DNA of 64,000 nt, from assembly GCA_023974075.1 (NCBI GenBank), contig JAMFTG010000337.1, positions 62,001-126,000 of the forward strand. Reading direction: 5' to 3'. Within the stretch, counting starts at the first letter, position 1; each line of letters starts with the position of its first letter. The position numbers and the translations under genes are program-made. The notes below the pieces were generated by a model. The model did no database searches and had not been told where the DNA came from. It was given only the letters and a program-made list of their open reading frames with translations. Of this stretch, positions 44,749 to 56,600 are shown one piece after another. The stretch is from Chaenocephalus aceratus (Eukaryota > Chordata > Actinopteri > Perciformes > Channichthyidae).

Positions 44749-46441
44749 TTTTCAGTAAAAACAAAAAAAATTGGCACTTTGTTACCCATCTATGTCATGC
44801 ACCTTGTTAAATTGCTTTCCCCAAATCCTTAATATTAGATCTATTTGTGGTACAAATGAAAATGTATATTGGTTTTTAGTCCAGGGAGTAGGGGAAATAC
44901 CAAAAATATCTGTGAATAGTTTCTCAGTATTGAAGATTGCTTGTATGAGTAACACAAGCTTGAATGCTCAAATTATGTGTTCTTGTTCCTATCCCACCCC
45001 AACCATTGTTCTGATCCTAAGTTTACTTTTCTCTGGGAAATAGTCAGGAGGGATTTTAGCGGTGGCTCTGGGTGAAGAAAAACGATGGCCTTGGTGGAAA
45101 CGCCACAATGTGTTTTATGGAACATTTTAAAATTCGCCCTTTCTTTTTTTTTACGTGTGTCGTTATAAGACATACTTCTTTAATGGACAAATAGGAATGT
45201 TAAAGTATAAAGTAATTCCAAAAAGAAAAAACCCCAAACAAACTGCAAACTCGATCTGGATGTAGTTTATTTCTTTGTCATTATATGGCACTCTAGTTAA
45301 AATCCCCGCTGATTAGCCTGGTATTGGAGCTAATGAGAGAGGTGCACTGGGCAGGGACCAGAGGAAATCAGCTGGTATTAAAAAGCTTTTTTTGACTCGA
45401 CACTGGGAGTCCTGGGGCTCTCCGACGAGGGGGGGGGGAGCTTTAAAACGCCAGGAGAAATTGAAGGTATCATTCTGTTTTTAGCCTATATCCCCATTGT
45501 TTTGCTACTTTTTTGTATTCTCATGTATTTTTATATATAAATATACTTAAAATTTCTCTGTCGTTCACTTTTTATTAAAGTAATATTTTCAAGACCACAG
45601 CTGTTTCTAAAAAGGAGGGCATGGATCATTCCTTTTTCCGTTTTACCCTAAAAAAAAAATTAGTTTGTCTTGATATTAAAAACCTCTCACTGCCCCCACA
45701 TGATGTGTTTCTATCCTTTTTCCCAAAGAAATCTGGTGCATTTAAAGTACTCCTTTCCTTGTAATGCTTATAATGATTCCAGAGGCATGTAAAAAAACAA
45801 ACTTTGTAATGGCCATTCATTCAGTCATCTCTTTTATTATTATTATTTTTGAAACACACGTGACCTCTTGTCGCCTTTTGGTGCTTAGAAACAATTGGCT
45901 TTTAAAATGTTACAGAAGAAGACCTGTGTGTGTTAATGTGTGTATCTGTCGTTAAAATACAGTATGTACAACAAGACTTATTAGCTTCAACTCTGCCATT
46001 TTTTGTCATTATGTGGCTGTTGCGAGTTTATAACATGTCCCCTTCATGTCCCTTTTCTCCCCCCTTATTTTTGATGTACATGTGTTTACCTTACGGCACT
46101 AGTGATTGTACTTTAAGTGCACCTAGTGGCGTTTGGATTTTGGGGAACTGAACCGTGTGTTAGGGTCCAGTGTTACATTGTTTTTATCTTTGGCCTCCAA
46201 CATATGAATGTGAAAAAAAAAATGACATTACAAAACCTGAACGTGGACCAGACGTACATATACATAACAGTAGTACAGTATGTGTGTATTTAACAGTAAT
46301 CTTTTTGCAAAGCAGTCAGTACAGTAGATGTCGCAGTTGTTTTACCAGTAGAGGGCCGTATTGATAGAGCAGTTCTTTTTTTTTTTTCTGACCATAAGCT
46401 TCTCAGGCGTGTGGCATATTATGCAGACTTCATAAAACACT

Positions 46442-46447
46442 AATAAA
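46442..46447 (+). terminator. smad2: poly(A) signal, smad2
   Basis: A canonical AATAAA about 2 kb after the smad2 stop codon, followed within 25-35 bases by a GT-rich element. Confidence 0.65.
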
Positions 46448-46465
46448 GATTTTTATTCTCATGAT

Positions 46466-47403
46466 TCTGTGTGTGTTTCTTAATTGTGTATATATATGTT
46501 TGTATCTTCAGTCAATTAAGACAGGGTAGTAACACAGTTCACTTTTCCCCTACTTATAGAATATATATACATAACATGAGTATAAATACTTATTCATATG
46601 ACTTTATGCACACGTATGGTATGCAAACTTAACAAGGTAATACCATATAAAATGCCAATTAATATTCTGTCCAATCTAGTAATGATTCAGGCTGTACGTG
46701 TAGACAATTGGTTTGTTTAATCTATTTAGAAATATATATTTACAGAGATCTCTGTTGTAAATGTCAAAATCTTAATTTGTAATGTAACTTGTAAGCTTAA
46801 ATCTGTCATTTTATTGTAGTGCAGTAATAAAAGAAAGTGGCATAACAAAATACTTTAGTAAAGTTGAAGTACCTGAAGTACTCATACTAGTATTTTGATT
46901 AATTAGCCCTTATTTTTTGTGGTGGGAAGTATATAAAGTACATTTACTCAAGAAAAGTACACATTTTGAAGTACATGTACGTACGAGTCGACATTTATTT
47001 AATAGCTCATATTTCAAATATTCAGATTAATTTCATTTAACCAAATTATAAGCAACAACTAGTTTATTGTGCTGTACTGTAGTTATAAGTTGAATTTAAT
47101 TGATCTTTGGTGATAATCAAAAGCAACCCGGAAGTATGCAGTACAAAGTAAACAATAAAGCGCTTATAGTAATGACTCATTACTATAATGAAATGTTAAA
47201 AAATCCACTCTGGTGTTACTACTTGTACTGCAGTACGTACGTTACTGCTTATTATGGATTTTATATCTTCAATTTAATAATAAAAATAATTATGATTATA
47301 TGTAAGAAGCGCAAGCTGTCACTCGGTTTGACCCTCTCAGCCACCGTAGGCTACGTCAGATGTAAATACTGTTAGCATATAGCTAGCTTCCTGTGAAGAC
47401 AAC
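46466..47403. other. smad2-ier3ip1 intergenic spacer
   Basis: AT-rich, with MITE-like fragments near 46850-46985 (GAAGTACCTGAAGTACTC, GTGGGAAGTATATAAAGTAC) and no exon recognised. The ier3ip1 promoter must lie in its right part, perhaps the GC-richer stretch 47300-47400. Confidence 0.55.
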
Positions 47404-49656
47404 ATGGCCTTTACTTTATATTCTCTCATCCAAGCAGCCATTTTGTGTGTCAATGCTGTCGCTGTGTTGCACGAAGAAAGATTTCTGAGTAAAAGTAAGT
47501 GGAAGTAGTTTGAATTATAACCGTCCGTTATCAGTTAGATGTCAGTTGAAATTCAAAAAGGCTAAGCTAATGCTAACTAGCTAGTAACCTGACAGCTAGA
47601 ACATTAACTTAAAGTATGTATCGGTTTTTAGAGTGATTACACCAGCCCCTGATGAATGACTTAAAGTGTGTGATGGAGAGGTTTAAATACAATTGCTACA
47701 ATTTATTTTACTTTTGTTAGACTTTTCAGGCTAGAATTCAGATCAAGGTAAAGTAGTCCTTCATTCAAAGTCTTCCTTAAACTAAAATAAAAATAAATGT
47801 ATTATTAGCAAGCTTCAACATATACTTAAAGTATCAAATGTAAAAGCACTTATGATGTAGTGTTGGAAGATGTTTTGCTTCACAAAAAGTAGTTATACAA
47901 CAGTATGTTAATAATACATTTAATTCATTGGGAATTAAAGCAAACATTGAAGAAAAAGAAGACGAAACATCAATATAGTAGAATATAAGTACAATGAGAT
48001 TATAAAGAAATACAAAATGATGTATACTTGTATTAAAAGTGATAAAGCTCTGTATTTTTAGATATTGTAGTTTTGTGAAATATCTATTTTATATATATAA
48101 ATTGGCAGTTGAAGAGTCGAAAAATGAAGTCACACAAAATGATGAAAGCGTAATTAAGTAAATGTATATAATTGTCTCAGTCAGAGCATGTTTGTATTCC
48201 CTCTTCATAATGACACTTCTGTATATCTCTGTGTGTTTTAACCTCCTTCAGTTGGATGGGGAGTAGACACGAGTGTTGGAGGTTTTGGGGATGAACCGGG
48301 GGTCAAAGTGCAGCTGATGACCCTCGTCCGCTCCGTGAGGACCGTGATGAGAGGTGGGTGCTCACGACACTACACTATTGCCCCAACATATTTAAGTGAC
48401 TGTCCCTCATTTTATCAACCTGCAAGGACACTTAGATCCTCCAATGTTTCACTTTTAAAAGTACCTAGAGTGCAGTATCATTTTTAGTAGTTCATGTTTG
48501 AATGTTTTTACATATTTTAATTATCTTCCTCGTTTGTTATTGTGATTTTTGTCATACTCTGTAAAGCACTTTGGGCTGCGTCAAGCTTGAAAGGTGCTAT
48601 ATAAATAAAGTGTATTATTATTATTAAAGTACAGTGTTTCCTGAACGAGAAAGGAGGGTTGTTTTTCTAAGTAATTAAAGAAAATTAAGTTCCTAAAATA
48701 TGATATTACATGTTACAAAGGCACCTCCGAATAAAATGTATTATGGTTGTTATTATTATACACAATTAGGTTTGTTTTATGTGACCAGAAGGCTAGTTTT
48801 AATATTGAATGACAGAGAAAATCTAGAAAGAGAGTGTTGGAAAATGTACAGATATATAAGTGGAAAAGAAGCCAAGGTTTTTTACTAAATGTTCTGAGCA
48901 ACTTATCAAAAAGACACTCTACGTCTTAGTGATATCACATGCTTTGTTGAATCAGACGCTGATAGTACATCACTGCATTTTACCTTTTTTATATATGCCT
49001 TTTTCTTTGCTACCCAAAAATGTTTTGCGCTGGTAAACTGGCTTAACATATATTTTCAATGGCCACAATAAAAGCCACAATGGGAAAAGGACACAGTTTA
49101 AAGAAAAGTGTTTATTATAATTAAACCAATAGACAAAGGAAGCTACCGAAGTGAGGAGTGAGAGTCAGTGATATCAGTAGTGTCGGTGTGGATGTGTGAC
49201 TATGATGTAGTGCAAGGTGTTTTATGCAGAACCCAAAACAATACCAAACAAAAGCATAAGAAGGCAGCTGCTCTCTAGAAAGAGTTCAGCCAGCAGAGAG
49301 AGCGGGCGAGACACTGTATCGAGCTTTTAACCCCCAGTGTTGAACAATGAAAGGGAGGATCATTAAAGGTTCACAGGGAGGATTAAAGCAGGGGTCAGCA
49401 CAGGTACATTATTGAAAGAAGGTTAAGAAACCTTATGTGAATCCTGTTTTTAACTCTGACCCTGTTGCTGCTGTAAACGCCTGAATTTCCCCAAGGAGAT
49501 AAATAAAGTTTCATCTCATTTCAACTTCACAAATGCTGGTAATGTAACTGAGTAAGAAAGAAGTCCTGGTTGTAATCCTCTGTTGTCTGTTCCTCTGCAG
49601 TGCCGTTGATTGCGGTGAATGCGGTCTGCATAGTGCTGCTGCTTCTGTTCGGATGA
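47404..49656 (+). CDS. ier3ip1: Immediate early response 3-interacting protein 1 (Ier3ip1/Yos1-like ER-Golgi membrane protein)
   Basis: Coding exons 47404-47494, 48252-48353 and 49601-49656 join in phase to 249 nt, giving 82 residues, the length of human IER3IP1. Seen: MAFTLYSLIQAAILCVNAVA (first hydrophobic segment), the conserved LHEERFL, a GWG...GGFGDEPGVK loop, the basic segment LVRSVRTVMRVPLI, and a C-terminal hydrophobic segment ending LLLLFG. Donors and acceptors are canonical (GTAAGT; CCTTCAG; CTCTGCAG). Family knowledge: IER3IP1, related to yeast Yos1, works in ER-to-Golgi transport, and loss in people causes microcephaly with neonatal diabetes. It follows smad2 on the same strand, matching the IER3IP1/SMAD2 neighbourhood on human 18q21. 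Intron 2 contains retroposon tails. Confidence 0.97.
48525..48630. repeat. retroposon 3' tail (AAAGGTGCTATATAAATAAA family)
   Basis: CTTTGGGCTGCGTCAAGC, then AAAGGTGCTATATAAATAAA and an ATT microsatellite. Shared with about 7740-7790 and, more weakly, 950-1075. A different tail (CCCCAAGGAGATAAATAAAG) is at 49485-49510 in the same intron and resembles 15755-15780. Confidence 0.7.
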
Positions 49657-50613
49657 GGAGGAGGAGGATGAGGAGGAGGAGACAACCTTCATCACCTCAG
49701 GAAGCCTTCTGCAGAATCATCTGAATCACAAAATGACTCCTGTCAGCCACAATATGAATGTTATCACGTAATATCAATACATTGGATATTATTTATTGCC
49801 AGTTTTGAACAGCAAAATATTTACAAATCAGTATGCGGTTCATTGCCGAGTAGATTTTCGAATTTTCGGTGCATTGACAAGAAACATTCATATATGAAAT
49901 GAACAATATTACAATAAAAAATAACTGTAAAAAAGGAAGATCTCAGCAGAAATGGGCATAATGAATTGCAGTCAATTTCCATCTACTTTCTAATAGTACA
50001 ATAACATGCTGAATAAGTAACACATCATTTTCCTAGGATTTAAATATTATATGAACAACTTTTATTCAATTCACTGGGTGCCGAATGTAAAATGTTTATG
50101 AAGAATTATACACTGAATACATGTAATTTAACTTCTGTATACATGTGATTGTTAAAATGCTCTTTCACTAAAACTGTGCTAATGTGTTTTCATTTCCTGA
50201 AATAGTGGATGGTTTAAGAGCAGTAGTTATTTTCTATTGGATTTTAGAAACTATTTGAAAATAAATTAAATTATCTTCTAATACAAATATTTTTATAAAA
50301 TAAATTCATAACACAACAATAACTAACAAAGCTGTGCTTCCTAAGTCCTATTTATTGTACTTTTTTGGCATTATTATTTACCGGAATTGGCAAATTAGCA
50401 TGGAGGCAAAAATAAACATTAGTGACGCTGGATCTGATCCAACCTGAAACTAACTTCACTGTAGCAACGGCGTGTTGTTTGTCCCTGTTCACTTTCCGTA
50501 CTTCTGACAGCGACATGTTTTCCTTGTGTTTACATTATTCTGCAGATTTACAAAGTGATTTAATATGTAGTAATACTTATTAAACCCTCTTTATTTATTA
50601 TTTTTAAGCTATA
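49657..50613. other. ier3ip1 3'UTR and spacer to the MaoC-like gene
   Basis: AATAAA at 49913-49918 is the first candidate poly(A) signal for ier3ip1. The rest is AT-rich. About 50400-50550 (with CTGTAGCAACGGCGTGTTGT) is the likely promoter/5'UTR of the next gene. No exon recognised. Confidence 0.55.
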
Positions 50614-53600
50614 ATGGGCAATGCGCAGAGTTACGTGGTTTCTTCGCTCTCTGTGTGTTGCGTGTATATCGTTTATGTTCACATGTACAGCTCCTACAAG
50701 TCGTTACAAACTCATGTTCTCTACCAGGAGAGGCTTCCAAGTTTTCTGTTTCTTTACATCAAATATCTGACCAAAGCTGTGGCTCAGAAGACGGGATTCC
50801 TGAGCAAAGAAACTATAAACCAGCCGGATGTAGTTTACACTGTGCTCAACTGCAGGTCAGTTTACATATGATGGGATTAAAATGCATCATGATCAGAGAT
50901 GGGAGAAGTACTCAGATCTTGTACTTGAGTAAAAGTAGAAGTACTCAGATCTTGTACTTGAGTAAAAGTAGAAGTACCAGAGTGTAGGAATACTCTGTTA
51001 CAGTAAAAGTCCTGCATTCAAAATGTTACTCAAGTAAAAGTAGAAAAGTATTAGCATACAAATATAATGAAAGTAGCGACAGTAAAATTAGTCATTGTGC
51101 AGATTAGATGCTTGAATAAATATAGAATACATTGAGTTAAATGGTTAATTCTTACCACAAATTAAATATGTCAGTTGAAAATGATTGTTTAAAGTGTTTA
51201 CTTCTTGCCTTTGACTGTATTCCCCAGGCTGCATACCCCCCTGTTGAGGAGTTTCTGCGGCGCTGCAGGCTATGGTTGGGATTATCCGGACTCGGACTAC
51301 CGAGACGTTCCTCTGTGTTTCCCCGAGGTTCTCTGCCGCAGACTGCTGCTGACGCTGATCACAGACCAGCACTTCAGACTCAGCCCAGCAGGTGAAACAC
51401 ATCAAGAATATTCTGAGATTTAAGGAGCTGGTGTTTTGCAGATGTCTCATAAACTATAACAACATATGTAATACTTAAAGGGGACCTATCATGCAAAAAT
51501 AAATAAATATGTGTCCCCGGTGTGTCAGGAGACTCATGCAGTGTCAGAAAATAAAACCCTCTCTCTTTTCCCGTACCCAAATCTCTAAAAACGAGGGAAC
51601 AGCAGAGCTGATCCAGATTTGCGTCCGATATGACGTAATATCTGAAATGTATGCTGGCTTTACCCACAGCTAGAAACGTTGCGATCACGGCAGCATTTAG
51701 CTGAGTATCTGCTGGTAGAATTCTGATCAGGCATTAGCTCCGCCTCCTCTTTTTTTCTTTTTTCAAGCTAAGGACCCATAATCAGTGTTTCTCTAACAGA
51801 GCAAACAGAGGGATATGAAGGATGTCTAAAATGCATGATCTGTTTGGTATTTTGAAAACACATCAGAGACATATTTTTATATTTTATTATATATCTGAGA
51901 CCCATAATATATGCCCAAAAATAGCATAATTGGAGACCTTTAATACTTAATCTGATTTCTACTGAAATGCAAAGCTTTTAAAAAATATTTGACATCTGTT
52001 TTCTGAATTACCAAGATTATAGTCTCCGAATTAGCAGATCCTTTTCCATTGGGAGGAACAAGAGTAACATTTTACTGCTTATTCTGAATTAAGAACGTAT
52101 CACAAACTTCTAGGAGGAGCTCTAATTGACTTGAGAGATTCCCATGTGTTATTGAGAAAGTGTTAATGATAAGAGGTGTTGTGAATGACTCCTGCAGGTC
52201 TGGTTTGTGTGCGTCAGAGTTTGAAGACCCTGCAGCCGGTGGATGAACTGAAGAAAGGTCCATTCTCTCTGCAGGCTCGAGTCCTGCAGTACCGGAGCCT
52301 CGATGTCGGGGTGGAGGTGGACGTCTGTCTGTCCGCTGCCTCTCGTACCGGGACCCCCGTGTGGGAGAGCGTCCTCACTCTGCTGTCAGGAAACAAGACG
52401 CACAAAATCTGCAGAAACCCATCTGAGAGGAAAGACACATGTGAGAACAAATCTGGCACAATAATCAGCTGGTTTTGTGTATTTTTTGTACTTCTACTCC
52501 ACTACATGTATTTAATACCTTTAGCTACTTTACAGATGTGGATGAATGATGTGAAATATAACCAAGTGTTGAATCAGACTTTAGTTCCACCTGGAGTAAA
52601 TCCACCAGCTACCCTGCAGTCTACAAAGTACTTCAGACTAGCTGCACCTTCACCAGCTTTGAGAACACTTTCATGATCAATCATTATAAAAACACATCAT
52701 ATATATTATTCTGAAATGGACCAATCTGCACAACGAATACTTTTACTGTCTTTCACTATATTTTGATGAGAATACTTTTCTACTTTCACTTGAGGAACAT
52801 TTTGAATGCAGAACTTTTACTGTGACAAAGTATTCCTACACTCTGGTACTTCTACTTTTACTCAAGTACAAGATCTTAGTACTTCTACTTTTACTCTAGT
52901 ACAAGATCTGAGTACTTCTACTTTTACTAAAGTACAAGATCTGAGTACTTCTACATTTATTCAAGTACAAGATCTGAGTACTTCTAATTTGACTCAAGTA
53001 CAAGATCTGAGTACTTCTACTTTTACTCAAGTACAAGATCTGAGTACTTCTACTTTTATTCAAGTACAAGATCTGAGTACTTCTAATTTGACTCAAGTAC
53101 TACTTTACTCAAGTACAAGATCTGAGTACTTCTACTTTTACTCAAGTACAAGATCTGAGTACTTCTACTTTTACTCAAGTACAAGATCTGAGTACTTCTA
53201 CTTTTACTCAAGTACAAGATCTGAGTACTTCTACTTTTACTCAAGTACAAGATCTGAGTACTTCTACTTTTATTCAAGTACAAGATCTGAGTACTTCTAA
53301 TTTGACTCAAGTACAAGATCTGAGTACTTCTACTTTTACTCAAGTACAAGATCTGAGTACTTCTACTTTTACTCAAGTACAAGATCTGAGTACTTCTACT
53401 TTTACTCAAGAACAAGATCTGAGTACTTCTACTTTACTCAAGTACAAGATCTGAGTACTTCTACTTTTACTCAAGTACAAGATCGGAGTACTTCTACTTT
53501 TACTCAAGTACAAGATCTGAGTACTTCTACTTTTATTCAAGTACAAGATCTGAGTACTTCTACTTTTATTCAAGTACAAGATCTGAGTACTTCTAATTTG

Positions 53601-56600
53601 ACTCAAGTACAAGATCTGAGTACTTCTACTTTTACTCAAGTACAAGATCTGAGTACTTCTACTTTTACTCAAGTACAAGATCTGAGTACTTCTACTTTTA
53701 TTCAAGAACAAGATCTGAGTACTTCTACTTTTACTCAAGTACAAGATCTGAGTACTTCTACTTTTACTCAAGTACAAGATCTGAGTACTTCTACTTTTAC
53801 TCAAGTACAAGATCTGAGTACTTCTACTTTTACTCAAGTACAAGATCTGAGTACTTCTACTTTTATTCAAGAACAAGATCTGAGTACTTCTACTTTACTC
53901 AAGTACAAGATCTGAGTACTTCTACTTTTACTCAAGTACAAGATCTGAGTACTTCTACTTTTACTCAAGTACAAGATCTGAGTACTTCTACTTTTATTCA
54001 AGTACAAGATCTGAGTACTTCTAATTTGACTCAAGTACAAGATCTGAGTACTTCTACTTTACTCAAGTACAAGATCTGAGTACTTCTACTTTACTCAAGT
54101 ACAAGATCTGAGTACTTCTACTTTTACTCAAGTACAAGATCTGAGTACTTCTACTTTTACTCAAGTACAAGATCTGAGTACTTCTACTTTTACTCAAGTA
54201 CAAGATCTGAGTACTTCTACTTTTATTCAAGTACAAGATCTGAGTACTTCTAATTTGACTCAAGTACAAGATCTGAGTACTTCTACTTTTACTCAAGTAC
54301 AAGATCTGAGTACTTCTACTTTTACTCAAGTACAAGATCTGAGTACTTCTACTTTTACTCAAGAACAAGATCTGAGTACTTCTACTTTTACTCAAGTACA
54401 AGATCTGAGTACTTCTACTTTTACTCAAGTACAAGATCTGAGTACTTCTACTTTTACTCAAGTACAAGATCTGAGTACTTCTACTTTTATTCAAGTACAA
54501 GATCTGAGTACTTCTACTTTTATTCAAGTACAAGATCTGAGTACTTCTAATTTGACTCAAGTACAAGATCTGAGTACTTCTACTTTTACTCAAGTACAAG
54601 ATCTGAGTACTTCTACTTTTACTCAAGTACAAGATCTGAGTACTTCTACTTTTATTCAAGAACAAGATCTGAGTACTTCTACTTTTACTCAAGTACAAGA
54701 TCTGAGTACTTCTACTTTTACTCAAGTACAAGATCTGAGTACTTCTACTTTTACTCAAGTACAAGATCTGAGTACTTCTACTTTTACTCAAGTACAAGAT
54801 CTGAGTACTTCTACTTTTATTCAAGAACAAGATCTGAGTACTTCTACTTTTACTCAAGTACAAGATCTGAGTACTTCTACTTTTACTCAAGTACAAGATC
54901 TGAGTACTACTCCCACCTCTTGTTGAAGTATTGAGGAGCTGCAGCCTACAATTCATATTCTACTTAACATAATTGTTTTGGTACAGATCCTTCCCGCTAA
55001 AAATCACACCATAATAATTTTAATATATTTATCAACAAAAAAGAGAGTTATGATGTAAAAATGATCAGTGCACACTATATTGTGAATCAGATTGCAATTG
55101 CAAAATCAGTTGAAGAGTGCGTAAATGTCATGCATTCTGTTTATCCTGTTTCTACTCTTTTAAAAAGGCCAACCAGATGAGTGTGTGGCAGAAAACGTGA
55201 AGCAGGTAGATCTGAAAGTCTCCTGGATGAGCGGCCTGCAGAGTGTTTGGTTTTTCTCCCCCCTCCGGCTCTTTGGCTGCAGATCGATCACCGCCCCGAG
55301 TCTCTGGATGCTGTCTGTCTGCATGGCTGAGATAGAAAAACACAAAGGTAAAAGAGATGTGATGCATATATTTGTTTAAAGGGGCCGTTTTATGCTCATT
55401 CTCAGGTTCACATCAGTATGTAGCGTCTCTACTTTAAAGAGTCCCTTCCTGCTGATGTTCAGGTTCACATCAGTATGTAGTGTCTCTACTTTAAAGAGTC
55501 CCTTCCTGCTAATGTTCAGGTTCACATCAGTATGTAGCGTCTCTACTTTAAAGAGTCCCTTCCTGCTGATGTTCAGGTTCACATCAGTATGTAGCGTCTC
55601 TACTTTAAAGAGTCCCTTCCTGCTGATGTTCAGGTTCACATCAGTATGTAGTGTCTCTACTTTAAAGAGTCCTCTCCAGCTGATGTTCAGGTTCATATCA
55701 GTATGTAGTGTCTCTACTTTAAAGAGTCCTCTCCTGCTGATGTTCAGGTGTATATCAGTATGTAGCGTCTCTACTTTAAAGAGTCCTCTCCTGCTGATGT
55801 TCAGGTGTATATCAGTATGTAGCGTCTCTACTTTAAAGAGTCCTCTCCTGCTGATGTTCAGGTGTATATCAGTATGTAGCGTCTCTACTTTAAAGAGTCC
55901 TCTCCTGCTGATGTTCAGGTGTATATCAGTATGTAGTGTCTCGACTTTAAAGAGTCCTCTCCTGCTGATGCTCAGGTGTATATCAGTATGTAGTGTCTCT
56001 GCTTTAAAGAGTCCTCTCCTGCTGATGTTCAGGTGTATATCAGTATGTAGTGTCTCTGCTTTAAAGAGTCCTCTCCTGCTGATGTGCAGGTGTATATCAG
56101 TATGTAGTGTCTCTACTTTAAAGAGTCCTCTCCTGCTGATGGTGTATATCAGTATGTAGTGTCTCTACTTTAAAGAGTCCTCTCCTGCTGATGTTCAGGT
56201 GTATATCAGTATGTAGTGTCTCTACTGGGACATGTCTCCATGCTTTAAAGGTCACATGTCATGGCCATTTCCACTGATCATAATTCCATCGTTGAGGTCT
56301 ACTAGAATAGATTTATATCGTGCAATTTTCCAAACTCACATTGGTTCCTCAAACAGCATCTCTGTAAACTGCGTGTATTCACTGAATTTCACTCTCTGCC
56401 TTTAACGGCCCGTTGTAGCTCCAATAGCTCCAGCCCCCACCCTCCCTGTGAGCACAGTGTGCTCTGATTGGTCGGGACGTTGTGAATCGCGCTGAGCTCC
56501 GTGGAGGTGTGGTTTCCTTGTTTAGCGACAGCCAAACTCACCCTGAGCACACACAAAGTCACAGCCGAAGTAAAAACAATAAGTGTGGCTTGATATCGAG

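Larger units (their letters stand above)
44476..46465 (+). other. smad2: smad2 3' untranslated region
   Basis: Sequence from the stop codon to the poly(A) signal AATAAA at 46442-46447, with a GT-rich segment (TTCTGTGTGTGTTTC) directly after it. It contains an 87-bp CA microsatellite (44659-44745) and several A-rich runs. No other gene is recognised. An earlier end cannot be excluded. Confidence 0.7.

Noticed and set aside
52806..54956. Long frames of TQVQDLSTSTF (plus) and QILYLSKSRST (minus)
   Set aside because: They come from the 33-bp array inside a MITE in an intron; the unit is 11 codons and open in both strands.
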